A stretch of DNA of 26,115 bases, taken from BNWE01 sp964369545 (GTDB taxonomy: Bacteria > Pseudomonadota > Alphaproteobacteria > UBA3830). The DNA lies in NCBI GenBank assembly GCA_964369545.1, contig CAYJFA010000010.1:1-26115 (forward strand), in the 5' to 3' direction. A program made the position numbers and the translations under genes. This document shows, piece by piece, positions 1 through 7,899 of the stretch (the stretch's first letter is position 1; every line of letters begins with the position of its first letter). The notes under the pieces were generated by a model that was not told the origin of the DNA, made no database searches, and saw only the letters and a list, made by a program, of their open reading frames with translations.

Positions 1-76
1 TATTGAGCTCTTCGAAAGGCAAATCTGAGATTGCAAGTAAATTAAAATTTGGAAACTTATCTCCGACTGTTAACAT
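1..76 (-). CDS. Peroxiredoxin (AhpC/TSA family), 5' end only
   Basis: The first 25 codons of a gene leaving the window on the left. The protein begins MLTVGDKFPNFNL, the usual opening of alphaproteobacterial AhpC/TSA peroxiredoxins, thiol enzymes that reduce hydrogen peroxide and organic hydroperoxides in the cytoplasm. The start is well fixed: a GGAGG ribosome binding site lies at 82-86 on the minus strand, five bases before the ATG at 74-76. The catalytic cysteine region lies outside the window, so the subclass (1-Cys or 2-Cys) cannot be told. The call rests on a short N-terminus only. Confidence 0.75.
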   Translation of the reverse strand, partial: MLTVGDKFPNFNLLAISDLPFEELN

Positions 77-132
77 TTTTACCTCCAAATAAAAACTGTA
101 GATTTCAGTGTATAGTTATATTCAAAAGTTAA

Positions 133-249
133 CAAACGATTATTTTTGGAATAAGATTACAGCAAATTCAAAAATACGAGAATGGTAAAAATCGGGTAAG
201 TGCTAGTTCGTTGTTTCTCATTTATGAAGCTTTACAAACATCAGAATAA
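133..249 (+). pseudogene. Remnant of an XRE-family HTH regulator
   Basis: An open frame of about 38 codons between stops at 130-132 and 247-249, with no plausible start codon. It contains QQIQKYENGKNRVSAS, the recognition-helix and following segment typical of XRE/Cro-type helix-turn-helix regulators, then LFLIYEAL, matching the next helix. The first helices of the domain and everything beyond are missing. The preceding residues (IIFGI) look like a damaged version of the turn before the recognition helix. It appears to be a relic of a small transcription regulator, not an expressed gene. Confidence 0.65.
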
Positions 250-310
250 TCCGATATCAAAAAATTTATGCTTAAAACTTCGAAGTTAATTTTTAAACTT
301 CTTCAGAAAA

Positions 311-356
311 GAGAGATCATAACATTCAACAATCAATTTGCTCTTATGAGTCTCTC
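311..356 (+). promoter_or_regulatory. Stem-loop in the leader of the HU gene
   Basis: GAGAGATCATAA at 311-322 pairs with TTATGAGTCTCTC at 344-356, giving 12 base pairs with one bulged C and a 21-base loop. It ends 36 bases before the HU start codon. No T-run follows, so it does not look like an intrinsic terminator. It could be an mRNA leader structure or a divided operator. Confidence 0.45.
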
Positions 357-392
357 GTGCTAAGATTTCTATCAATTATACAGAGGTAACAA

Positions 393-665
393 ATGAATAA
401 GACAGAATTAATAAGAGCTATTTCTGAAAGATCAGAACTAACGATTAAAGATTCAGAGAGCGCATTGAACGCTTTTATAGCTGTATCGACAGAGACTCTT
501 AAAAAAGGAGAAGAAATTTCGTTAGTCGGGTTCGGTTCTTTTTCTGTCACAAAACGCAATGCAAGAATTGGTATGAACTTTAAAACAAAGAAAGCAATAG
601 AAATTCCCGCTTCCAATAGCGTTAAGTTTAAGTGCGGAAAGGGCCTAAAAGAAGCCATTAATTAG
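393..665 (+). CDS. HU-family DNA-binding protein
   Basis: A 90-residue histone-like protein of the HU/IHF family, the usual size. Such proteins dimerise and bend DNA, and help organise the nucleoid. The N-terminal helix-turn-helix dimerisation part (MNKTELIRAISERSEL) and the GFGSF turn near residue 47 are present. The DNA-binding arm has the usual pattern RxGxNxxTxKxIxIPA with small changes (RIGMNFKTKKAIEIPA), and the C-terminus FKCGKGLKEAIN matches the family. GAGGT lies seven bases before the ATG and supports this start. HU or an IHF subunit cannot be separated with certainty; the lack of IHF hallmarks favours HU. Confidence 0.93.
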   Translation: MNKTELIRAISERSELTIKDSESALNAFIAVSTETLKKGEEISLVGFGSFSVTKRNARIGMNFKTKKAIEIPASNSVKFKCGKGLKEAIN

Positions 666-695
666 CTCTATCTCAATGCTGTTCCGTAGATTGTG

Positions 696-712
696 CGCCT
701 TTATATAAGGTG
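696..712 (+). terminator. Weak hairpin after the HU gene
   Basis: CGCCTT at 696-701 pairs with AAGGTG at 707-712 (one G-U pair) around a five-base loop, followed by the T-rich TTATTTAATT. It lies 31 bases after the HU stop. The stem is short and the T-run broken, so this is only a possible terminator separating HU from the radical SAM gene. Confidence 0.3.
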
Positions 713-772
713 TTATTTAATTCAGATGAAAATTAACGAAATCTTTGTTTGTTTTTTTTGGCAAATTGTTTT

Positions 773-790
773 TTCCAAATAATTATGGAA
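773..790 (+). promoter_or_regulatory. Imperfect palindrome upstream of the radical SAM gene
   Basis: TTCCA at 773-777 and TGGAA at 786-790 form an inverted repeat with an AT-only centre, about 32 bases before the radical SAM start. A TATAAA-like sequence follows near 801. The position suits an operator over a promoter, but the AT-rich background makes chance matches common. Confidence 0.25.
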
Positions 791-821
791 TTATATAGTG
801 TATAAAATTGGATAATGCTTG

Positions 822-1913
822 ATGATAGATAATACTGCAGATGATATAGAACTAAACTACGACAAATTTGTTGATGCGTTAGGTGAAACACATTTTTTTA
901 AAGAATATTTAGAGGACGTCAAAAAAACATATAAAGAGCAAGTAGACAAAGGCATTCTGCCTGAAGAGTACGAAAATCCCGTATCATTGCAATTTGAATT
1001 AACTCATAAATGTAATCAGAAATGTTTACACTGTTATAACCAATCAGGAATGGAAGCTAATTTAAAAAGCGACTTACCTATTGCAAGGTGGAAAGAATTA
1101 GCCAGAGAAGCAGGAGAACTAGGAGTTTTTGAATGTACTATTTCCGGCGGAGAAGCGTTACTTTTAGGAGATGGTTTATTTGAAATAATGGATATTCTTG
1201 CAGAGTATGATATCCGCATTCGTTTTATAACAAATGGAATGTTATTGACGCAACCCATATTGGATAAAATGAAAAAATACAAACTTAAATGGTTGCAGGT
1301 AAGCATAGATGGCTCTAGACCTGAGTTACACGACTATATTAGAAATACAGAGGGCGCTTTTCGCAAAGCTATTTCTGCGGCAAATTTAGTAAAGATAAAT
1401 GGATTCCCGTTGTTAATAGCTCATGCAGTTGTAAAAACCAATTTGGACTATGTAGAAGAAATGATCGATACTGCTTATATTTTAGGTGCTGAAGGTATTA
1501 TTATAGCTCCATTTATCTATGCCGGAAGAGCTATAATAAATCAAGACAAATTAGATCTAACTCCAGAAGAAATATCTTCTGTTCTTTCTAAAATTCATGC
1601 TAAAAAGAAGGAGTACAATAAGAGAATGATCATTCTTACATCCTTAGAAGAACAAGGTACATTGCAATTGAAAAATATAAGTGCAAACTCAGCAATGCTT
1701 ATTAACCCTAGTGGGGATGTAAAAATAGATTGTTTAATGCCGTTTTTTATAGGAAATGTTTTAAATAACAGTATTCATGAAATTTGGGAATCTATTGGGA
1801 AAAAAATAAGAGGTAATGGGCAAATAAAAGAGTATTTGCAATCTATAAAATCTTCCAAAGATTTTCTAACGCCATCTTTTAGAAATAATGTAGATAAAGT
1901 CAACGTAAACTAG
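822..1913 (+). CDS. Radical SAM peptide-modifying enzyme (SPASM-like C-terminus)
   Basis: A radical S-adenosylmethionine enzyme of about 363 residues. The cluster-binding motif is CNQKCLHC (Cys64, Cys68 and Cys71 from this start) and the SAM-binding ISGGEALL follows near residue 110. An N-terminal extension of about 55 residues precedes the TIM-barrel core. The C-terminus (SGDVKIDCLMPFFIGN, then SIHEIWE) follows the layout of a SPASM/twitch domain, as in PqqE-type peptide maturases, but keeps only one of the usual cysteines, so the auxiliary clusters may be lost or differently ligated. An in-frame TTG sits one codon earlier; ATG 822 is preferred. The next gene is a PqqD-like protein 24 bases downstream, so the pair probably forms an operon acting on a ribosomally made peptide. 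Confidence 0.88.
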   Translation: MIDNTADDIELNYDKFVDALGETHFFKEYLEDVKKTYKEQVDKGILPEEYENPVSLQFELTHKCNQKCLHCYNQSGMEANLKSDLPIARWKELAREAGELGVFECTISGGEALLLGDGLFEIMDILAEYDIRIRFITNGMLLTQPILDKMKKYKLKWLQVSIDGSRPELHDYIRNTEGAFRKAISAANLVKINGFPLLIAHAVVKTNLDYVEEMIDTAYILGAEGIIIAPFIYAGRAIINQDKLDLTPEEISSVLSKIHAKKKEYNKRMIILTSLEEQGTLQLKNISANSAMLINPSGDVKIDCLMPFFIGNVLNNSIHEIWESIGKKIRGNGQIKEYLQSIKSSKDFLTPSFRNNVDKVNVN

Positions 1914-1937
1914 CTAATGAAAATAAGGTAATAGAAT

Positions 1938-2246
1938 ATGGATGAAATTATAGCTGAAATTATTGGTACTAGAATTCCAAAATTACAAGATTTTAAGTTG
2001 AGGAAAGACGGTAAATTGCACTTAGTGCTATCGCTTTCGGATAACAATGGAAACGTCATAAGTTTAAATAAAACAGCTGTTAGAATATTAAGCATGTGCA
2101 GTGGCAATAATGATATTAACACAATTGCTCAAACTATAGCCAAACAATACAACAACGAATTCAAAATAGTACGAGACGATATATTAAAACTCCTCCGATC
2201 CCTCGAAGGCGCAAAAATAATTACTACCAACTTATTGAATGATTAA
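1938..2246 (+). CDS. PqqD-like peptide recognition protein
   Basis: A 102-residue protein of the PqqD family. PqqD-type domains (RiPP recognition elements) are small winged-helix folds that bind the leader of a precursor peptide and present it to the radical SAM enzyme. The central part (LSLNKTAVRILSMC-like segment, then a helical stretch with INTIAQTIAKQY and the final LLRSLEGAKII) matches the family layout, in which a conserved hydrophobic residue-Asn/Asp-xx-A/G-xx-I/L pattern precedes an acidic helix. An AAGG sequence lies about nine bases before the ATG. The gene lies 24 bases after the radical SAM gene on the same strand and ends three bases before the convergent peptide gene. Confidence 0.8.
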   Translation: MDEIIAEIIGTRIPKLQDFKLRKDGKLHLVLSLSDNNGNVISLNKTAVRILSMCSGNNDINTIAQTIAKQYNNEFKIVRDDILKLLRSLEGAKIITTNLLND

Positions 2247-2249
2247 TTA

Positions 2250-2462
2250 TTAAGAACTACCACCACTCGGACTTGCAAATTCCTTTTCTACTGCGCAATC
2301 AATTGGATAAGAACAATGTTCTGATAGAAACGATGCCGCTGGAGAAGTATATTCTTCACTTATATTCTCTCCTGAAACTTGTCCCAGAGTTAAGCTGGTC
2401 GCAATCGCGGCTAGCTGGATACATTTATTTTTTTTAAATCTGCTTTTTTCAGAAATAGTCAT
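2250..2462 (-). CDS. Small peptide, candidate precursor of the radical SAM enzyme
   Basis: A 70-residue protein I do not recognise. The start is unusually well supported: AAGGAGGA lies at 2467-2474 on the minus strand, four to six bases before the ATG. The N-terminus is basic (KSRFKKNK), then a hydrophobic stretch (residues 14-27) resembles a signal peptide or membrane anchor. The remaining 40 residues are acidic and polar, with Cys50 and Cys56 and a C-terminus ending ASPSGGSS. Its stop codon lies three bases from the stop of the PqqD-like gene, so the peptide gene is convergent with the modifying enzymes. Size, location, strong translation signal and Cys/Ser/Gly-rich C-terminus suit a RiPP precursor. 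It could instead be an unrelated small exported protein. Confidence 0.65.
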   Translation of the reverse strand: MTISEKSRFKKNKCIQLAAIATSLTLGQVSGENISEEYTSPAASFLSEHCSYPIDCAVEKEFASPSGGSS

Positions 2463-2496
2463 GCTTTCCTCCTTAATTTACTCATCTCTACAAAAA

Positions 2497-2502
2497 ATTA
2501 TA
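2497..2502 (-). promoter_or_regulatory. Possible -10 element of the small peptide gene
   Basis: TATAAT, an exact match to the consensus -10 hexamer, lies 35 bases before the peptide gene's ATG on the minus strand. A clear -35 hexamer at the right distance is not visible; a TTGACG sequence is only two bases upstream of the -10, which is too close. Confidence 0.4.
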
Positions 2503-2792
2503 GCGTCAAAGCAAAATAATTTTATGTCATCATTAGCGGATATTTGTCACAATTTTGTAGAAATCTCACTAAGTCCCAACTAAACATATCAACTCTTGCA
2601 CGAAATTCTACCAACTCTTTTCAATCAATAAAACCATAGATTGAAAATCGCATTTCTACATCATTGCTTATATCAACAGGTGTTAGCTTTTTCAGAAACA
2701 AACATTAACATCTACCAATATATTTTATAAGTACCATAAATTATATCTTGTAGCAATTAATATTTTAAAAGTAAATAAATATATAAAATTTA
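2503..2792. other. AT-rich intergenic region without a recognised gene
   Basis: About 290 bases between the promoter of the peptide gene and the end of the NB-ARC gene, both on the minus strand. I see no open frame with a ribosome binding site, no strong hairpin and no repeat. A transcription end for the upstream gene must lie here but has no clear intrinsic terminator. Confidence 0.5.
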
Positions 2793-5700
2793 TCATTGCC
2801 AATTTGCATTCTTATAAATATAGTCCCTGACAAAAGGATGATCTTTTCCATAGATAGATGAAAATATCTTTATACTATTTTGTAAGCATGTTTTTATTTG
2901 TGATTCTTCTGTAATAATTTCAAAAGCATTCGCATCCAGTAATTTGTTATATTCTGACGCACTCAAAAAACTTTTGCAAAACTCTTTTATGGAACCACTA
3001 AAATCTGCAAAATGCTCTAAAGCTAATTTATAATCCTTTTGTTTATATTTAATAATAAATGCATGATAAAGGCATGTACAAAATAGCAATTTGGTGTAAT
3101 TATCTGCGCCATTGCCTTTTTGAGTGACTGCATATCGAAAATCACGATATGCCTCGTCTAACTTATTTAGCCTTATCAATGCTTCAGTTCTACTGATTAA
3201 AGCATGGAACAAATAATAATTATCACCTAATTCCTTTCTTGTGTTTATTGCCTTATTAAGAATATCTAGGGCAGAAATTAGCTCCCCTTTCCTAAGTAAA
3301 GCATATCCATATTCTATATCAACAAGAGCTTTGTTAAGAACGTGGTCAGAATTTTTAAAATATTTTTCATACAAATAGTAATAACAAAGCGCGCATTTTA
3401 GGGCTTTTTCATGCTCACCTATTCTATTATAAGCTTTCGTGAGACACCAGCGAGCAACAACTTCTGAACCGAATTCTAATTTGGTGATATCCTTAATACT
3501 ATCTGATAATTTAAAATTCTTGAAAGATTTTTGTGCATAAGCTACTGCTTTATTTCCTTCAGGTTTATTTATGTAATGATCGGCATAAGTATGAGAAAGA
3601 CCGAAACATATCTTGGATGATGTATCATGCGCCCAACCCTCTTTGTTATTATCTATAATGCTCAATGCTTTTTCTAATAATGTAACAGCTCTGTTGAATT
3701 CATTGGTTTTTGCGCAGTATCTTCCTAAATCACAAAGTCCGCATGCTTTTAAAATTTCTGCATCTCTTAAATTTTGGCAAAACTCCAGCCCTTTATTTAG
3801 CCATAGTTTAGCATCATTAAGCTCATCAAGAGTTAAATGAGCATAACCTAAAGCTAACAATGTAACTGCATATTCGTAATTTCCAATATACTTGTTATTT
3901 CCGTTATATGTTAAAGCTTCCTTCAAAAAATGTTTTTCCTGATAAAAATTATCTTCTCCATAAATAAAACCTACAGCTAATAAAAGTTTAGTTATATATT
4001 TATTCTTTTCTGATATTGGCAGTTTAAATGCTTTTAAATTATCGATCATAGATCTTATGTGCATTTTCAATTCATCAAGTTCGTTTTTATCTAGTTTTCG
4101 TGGATAAGTTTTATACTTGTGCCAAAATATTGAACTATATGGCGTTATTATATCGACGATTTTTTGTAAAAAAACTTCTTTTTCATTATCAGTTAAAAGA
4201 GAATTCAAATAGGCCAATCCGATTTCTTGAATGCTTTTATGAATAGAGAATGTGTCATTATTTAATATGATAGAAAAGAATCTTTTCAAATTATGAATAA
4301 AATCGTACACAATTACAGGATTTTTAAATTGGTCTAAGTATGTTTTTGGAATATTTTTTGAATCCAATAAACAAATGAATAATAATAACTCCTTAAAATC
4401 TGGATTTATTTTCATCATTTTATCAAATATAGCCGCTGTTACTTTATATCTCGTTTTGTTATGTTCTGCTCCCTCTTCTAAAAACTTACTGTGAAGCTTG
4501 TCTAATTCTTCACTTGGGGATTTTATCATTTCTAAATATTTCTTAAATGAACTATTGGTGTTTTTTATATAATAAGCAGCATGAGAAACATCCAATGGCA
4601 TCGGCGGTATATTTTCTAAAAACTTATCGACTTTTTCTGATGACTGATATTTTTTCCCGTACAATACACTACAAAACAATTCTTTTTTTTCTCTTTCCTC
4701 CAGATAATCTATATTCAAAACACTTTTATCAGGAATAAAGCTCATATTCCCGCAATTAGCATTCCTCGTCGTTATTATTACTGCGCCTTCTCCACATAAA
4801 TCCTTGTTAGATGGAATGAACGCACGAATCATTTTAAAATCATCAACATTATCAAATAAAATATACCAATCTCCGTTAGATTTTAGATTAGAAAACACAA
4901 AAGATATTATGCTTTGTTTTATCATTTCTAGATCTTCTAATGCTTGAATATATTTTAATTCCTCTCTTTTTTCATGACGCTTTTGAGATAGCTCCACCGC
5001 TAACGCCAAAAAGGATTTTATTGTACTTTCTTCTGTTGTACCGTTTATTTCCCACTTTATTTTTGAGGCGTTTTTATTAATATAATGTCTCGCTAACGTC
5101 GTCTTGCCGATTCCACCTTGCCCCACCAATACTAAAAATTTTACTTCTTTTTGTTTTTTCAATATGTTGTCCATTTCCGAAATTAAATCTTTTCTTTTCA
5201 GAAAGATGTCTTCCCCTACCAACATATTGATATTTGTAAGAACTGTTGTTTTGTGTGTTTTACTATACCAATACGTTGCTATGGGAATGATTAATAATGC
5301 TATAAAAAATAACATCACAAACATTACATATTTAGCTTTTCTCTTGTCAGTTATTTCTATTTGATTTCGTTCGAGGTTTGTTGAGAGTCTTTCATCCTTT
5401 ATATTGTGATAATATTGCCTGAATTCATTGAGTATATCGTCGACCTTTTTTGAATTATAAATTTTACTGATACAATTAAGTAAACTGAAATAAGCCTTAT
5501 ATTGCGTTCCTGACTTATCTAATTTTATACATTTTCCTGTAAGATTTATCACATTATTAGAATGATGTTCGTTTACTACTATATTATCTGCGTCTAGGTT
5601 TTCTAAATTGATCTTGAAACTTTCTGAGCAACATATTATGTGAAATTTATCGTTTTCATAATGTGTAGAATCATATGATATATCTACTTTTATATCTGCT

Positions 5701-6101
5701 AATCTCAAATAATCTAGTAAGATACATTTACCCCCTCCTACATCTATGTGAGCAACGCACTTGTATTTTTGAGAAGTTTTTTTTAATGCTTTAATCTTCT
5801 CTAAAGTTTCCTGAAACTTACTAAAAAGTAGTAAATCTATATACCTCTCTCTAATTTGTATATAGTTATTCGATGATTCAACAAATTTTATAACTTGCTC
5901 TTGAGAGCAGAAATTCAGAGCACTTCTAATATTTCCTATATGATTGCCTACAGTATGATGGGAGATACCAAGCAATTTGGAAATAGATTTTGCTGTCGCG
6001 CCATTTATGAGACAAGAGATTACATCGATCTCTCTAGGCGTAAAACTACCGCCATTGGGTTTGGTTAATGTTGCTTTATTAGATAAAAAGCATTCTTCCA
6101 A
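2793..6101 (-). CDS. LuxR-type HTH / membrane / NB-ARC / TPR protein (STAND ATPase)
   Basis: An 1102-residue multidomain protein. Residues 17-75 form a LuxR/GerE-type HTH (FTPREIDVISCLINGATAKS, then SKLLGISHHTVGNHI). Residues 110-240 match nothing I know. Residues 257-277 are one strong hydrophobic segment after a basic stretch (KRKAK). An NB-ARC/STAND ATPase follows: Walker A GQGGIGKTT at 327-335, Walker B WYILFDNVDD at 412-421, a sensor strand VIITTRN at 441-447 and the GxP-like IPPMPLD near 498. The C-terminal 450 residues are helical TPR-like repeats. STAND proteins are signal-switched ATPases that oligomerise on sensing a ligand, usually through the repeats. A single membrane pass would place the HTH and ATPase on opposite sides, which is odd; the segment may be a hairpin or buried. 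The gene diverges from the downstream histidine kinase. The immediate partner and target are unknown. Confidence 0.85.
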   Translation of the reverse strand: MEECFLSNKATLTKPNGGSFTPREIDVISCLINGATAKSISKLLGISHHTVGNHIGNIRSALNFCSQEQVIKFVESSNNYIQIRERYIDLLLFSKFQETLEKIKALKKTSQKYKCVAHIDVGGGKCILLDYLRLADIKVDISYDSTHYENDKFHIICCSESFKINLENLDADNIVVNEHHSNNVINLTGKCIKLDKSGTQYKAYFSLLNCISKIYNSKKVDDILNEFRQYYHNIKDERLSTNLERNQIEITDKRKAKYVMFVMLFFIALLIIPIATYWYSKTHKTTVLTNINMLVGEDIFLKRKDLISEMDNILKKQKEVKFLVLVGQGGIGKTTLARHYINKNASKIKWEINGTTEESTIKSFLALAVELSQKRHEKREELKYIQALEDLEMIKQSIISFVFSNLKSNGDWYILFDNVDDFKMIRAFIPSNKDLCGEGAVIITTRNANCGNMSFIPDKSVLNIDYLEEREKKELFCSVLYGKKYQSSEKVDKFLENIPPMPLDVSHAAYYIKNTNSSFKKYLEMIKSPSEELDKLHSKFLEEGAEHNKTRYKVTAAIFDKMMKINPDFKELLLFICLLDSKNIPKTYLDQFKNPVIVYDFIHNLKRFFSIILNNDTFSIHKSIQEIGLAYLNSLLTDNEKEVFLQKIVDIITPYSSIFWHKYKTYPRKLDKNELDELKMHIRSMIDNLKAFKLPISEKNKYITKLLLAVGFIYGEDNFYQEKHFLKEALTYNGNNKYIGNYEYAVTLLALGYAHLTLDELNDAKLWLNKGLEFCQNLRDAEILKACGLCDLGRYCAKTNEFNRAVTLLEKALSIIDNNKEGWAHDTSSKICFGLSHTYADHYINKPEGNKAVAYAQKSFKNFKLSDSIKDITKLEFGSEVVARWCLTKAYNRIGEHEKALKCALCYYYLYEKYFKNSDHVLNKALVDIEYGYALLRKGELISALDILNKAINTRKELGDNYYLFHALISRTEALIRLNKLDEAYRDFRYAVTQKGNGADNYTKLLFCTCLYHAFIIKYKQKDYKLALEHFADFSGSIKEFCKSFLSASEYNKLLDANAFEIITEESQIKTCLQNSIKIFSSIYGKDHPFVRDYIYKNANWQ

Positions 6102-6242
6102 AATTTACATTCCTATTGTAAATGGAATCATACACTGTTTTACTATAAACCAAGCAGCAAAAATAAAAAATCCCAAAATAACATCATTAAATAAGAAAAA
6201 CGCCATATATTTTCTGAAAATTCAGATATTTTTCGTTAAAGC

Positions 6243-6257
6243 AGGTGATTTTCACCT
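6243..6257. promoter_or_regulatory. Palindrome between divergent regulators
   Basis: AGGTGA and TCACCT form a perfect six-base inverted repeat around TTT in the 247-base gap between the NB-ARC gene and the histidine kinase gene. Its position between two divergent regulatory genes suits an operator. The T-rich bases following it would also allow a weak terminator, but no gene ends here. Confidence 0.4.
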
Positions 6258-6348
6258 ACTCTTTCATTGTTTTTTAAATCTTAAAAAGTGCATTTCTTAT
6301 ATGTAAAATGAACAATTAAGGCCCTTACCCAAGGCGGGAGATTTATTC

Positions 6349-7623
6349 ATGAGAGCAACAATACTGTACAAGCAACCGACTTCAGCGATTCCATACATTT
6401 TATCAGTAAATTCTCAGTTGATTATAGATGGAAAAAAAGCGGAAGTCACAAAATATATAACTGATCGCAAAAAAGTGGAGCGACTTGAAAAGTTTAAAAG
6501 ACGAGCAGGCCAAGCTGCTCACGATATCGCTACTCCATTACAGACTTTATCAATGGCTTTAAAATATCATTTTCAAAGCCTTTCTAAAAAAGAACATACA
6601 CTGTTAAGCAATCTCACAAACAAAATTAGAAGAATTGCGCAAGCACTTTTAGATTTCTCTGAAGAAGATATATCTAATGAAGAAACACCACATTACGATA
6701 ATATAAGTGTAGTCGGAGATCTCGCAGATGAAAATGACAAAAATATAAAAAAAGCCTCTGTGGATCATCAGCATATTCTAGTAGCACAGGCATTAGCTGA
6801 GATAATAGAGCAGGAAAAATTTACATACTACGGTAGAAATGTAGAGTTTAAATATTCGTTTGACCCATCTCTTAGATCTACTTTTATTCGAGGAAATCCT
6901 CTGAATTTTGAGCGCATGATGTGTAATTTGATAAAGAATTCCGTAGAGGCATTGGAAGGGAAAAAGGGATTTATAAAAGTTGGATTTTCTGTAGAGAGCG
7001 ATAACGTTAAAATTACCATCGACGACAACGGCAAAGGAATGTCTCGAGAAATAGCGAATAAACTCATGCGTGGGGAGTTGATCTCCACAACTAAAAAAAA
7101 CGGACATGGCATCGGAACACAACAAATTCAAGATGCTTTATCAGACTTTGGCGGCAGGCAACTTATTGAATCCAAGATTAACGTTGATACAAAAATTACT
7201 CTTACAATCCCAAAATCTAAGCATCCAAAATGGGTAGAAGAAAAAACATCCCATGATCCATCATCGGCAGCTGTGGTTCTATTGGACGATTCTTTGTCAT
7301 TCGTCGATGCACTAAGTACTTTTTTAAAATCTCGCGGCGTAAAAAAGGTAGATACGTACTGTCGTCCGGTTGACCTTTTAAAAAACCTATCAGAATATTC
7401 TGTAAATACAAAAATATTCATGGATAACGATTTTAAATGCGGTATATCAGGGGAGGATTTGGCAAAACAATTAACAACACAAGGGTTCAAGAACCTTCAC
7501 ATATTAAGCGGAAGTCCTACCAAGGATTTACGTTCAAAATATCCAAAGAAAACAAAATTTATAGAAAAAGGAGCTGAAACTTTTATGGATGATCTTATCT
7601 GTTACGCATTAACATCCTATTGA
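6349..7623 (+). CDS. Soluble hybrid histidine kinase with C-terminal receiver
   Basis: A 424-residue signalling protein without membrane segments. The HisKA-like helix carries AAHDIATPLQ with the likely phosphorylated His58. The ATPase domain has an N-box CNLIKNSVEAL (Asn197), a G1 box DDNGKGMS (225-232) and a G2 box NGHGIGTQQI. The C-terminal part from about residue 305 resembles a receiver: VVLLDDS supplies the acidic pair, MDNDF contains the candidate phospho-acceptor Asp359, and FIEKG supplies the conserved lysine (Lys407). The receiver is diverged. The N-terminus of about 45 residues is too short for a sensor domain, so input may come from another protein, or the gene may have lost its 5' part. 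GGGAG lies about ten bases before the ATG. It is divergent from the NB-ARC gene. Confidence 0.85.
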   Translation: MRATILYKQPTSAIPYILSVNSQLIIDGKKAEVTKYITDRKKVERLEKFKRRAGQAAHDIATPLQTLSMALKYHFQSLSKKEHTLLSNLTNKIRRIAQALLDFSEEDISNEETPHYDNISVVGDLADENDKNIKKASVDHQHILVAQALAEIIEQEKFTYYGRNVEFKYSFDPSLRSTFIRGNPLNFERMMCNLIKNSVEALEGKKGFIKVGFSVESDNVKITIDDNGKGMSREIANKLMRGELISTTKKNGHGIGTQQIQDALSDFGGRQLIESKINVDTKITLTIPKSKHPKWVEEKTSHDPSSAAVVLLDDSLSFVDALSTFLKSRGVKKVDTYCRPVDLLKNLSEYSVNTKIFMDNDFKCGISGEDLAKQLTTQGFKNLHILSGSPTKDLRSKYPKKTKFIEKGAETFMDDLICYALTSY

Positions 7624-7899
7624 CCTGCAAAATTTTCTGCGTATTTAAAATTAATATTTCTTGATTACATATATCACGAGGGCAAGGGTGTAAAATAAGA
7701 TTATGCGAAAGAATTTCACATAGAAAATCGATTGTTGATATAACGTTGGAATTCCGGTGTTTTGGTCAAGTTAGAACATCAAATAAGCTTCGGAAAATGA
7801 GCATTATATTTGGATGTGTTCATAGTTTTGGAGACGCTAGATAATGTCATTACGACCTCTTCTAGAGTAACTTTATAAAATCATTGCTCATATCGGATA

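Noticed and set aside
344..658. 104-codon frame opposite the HU gene
   Set aside because: It lies antisense to a clear HU gene with good ribosome binding site and has no recognisable content.
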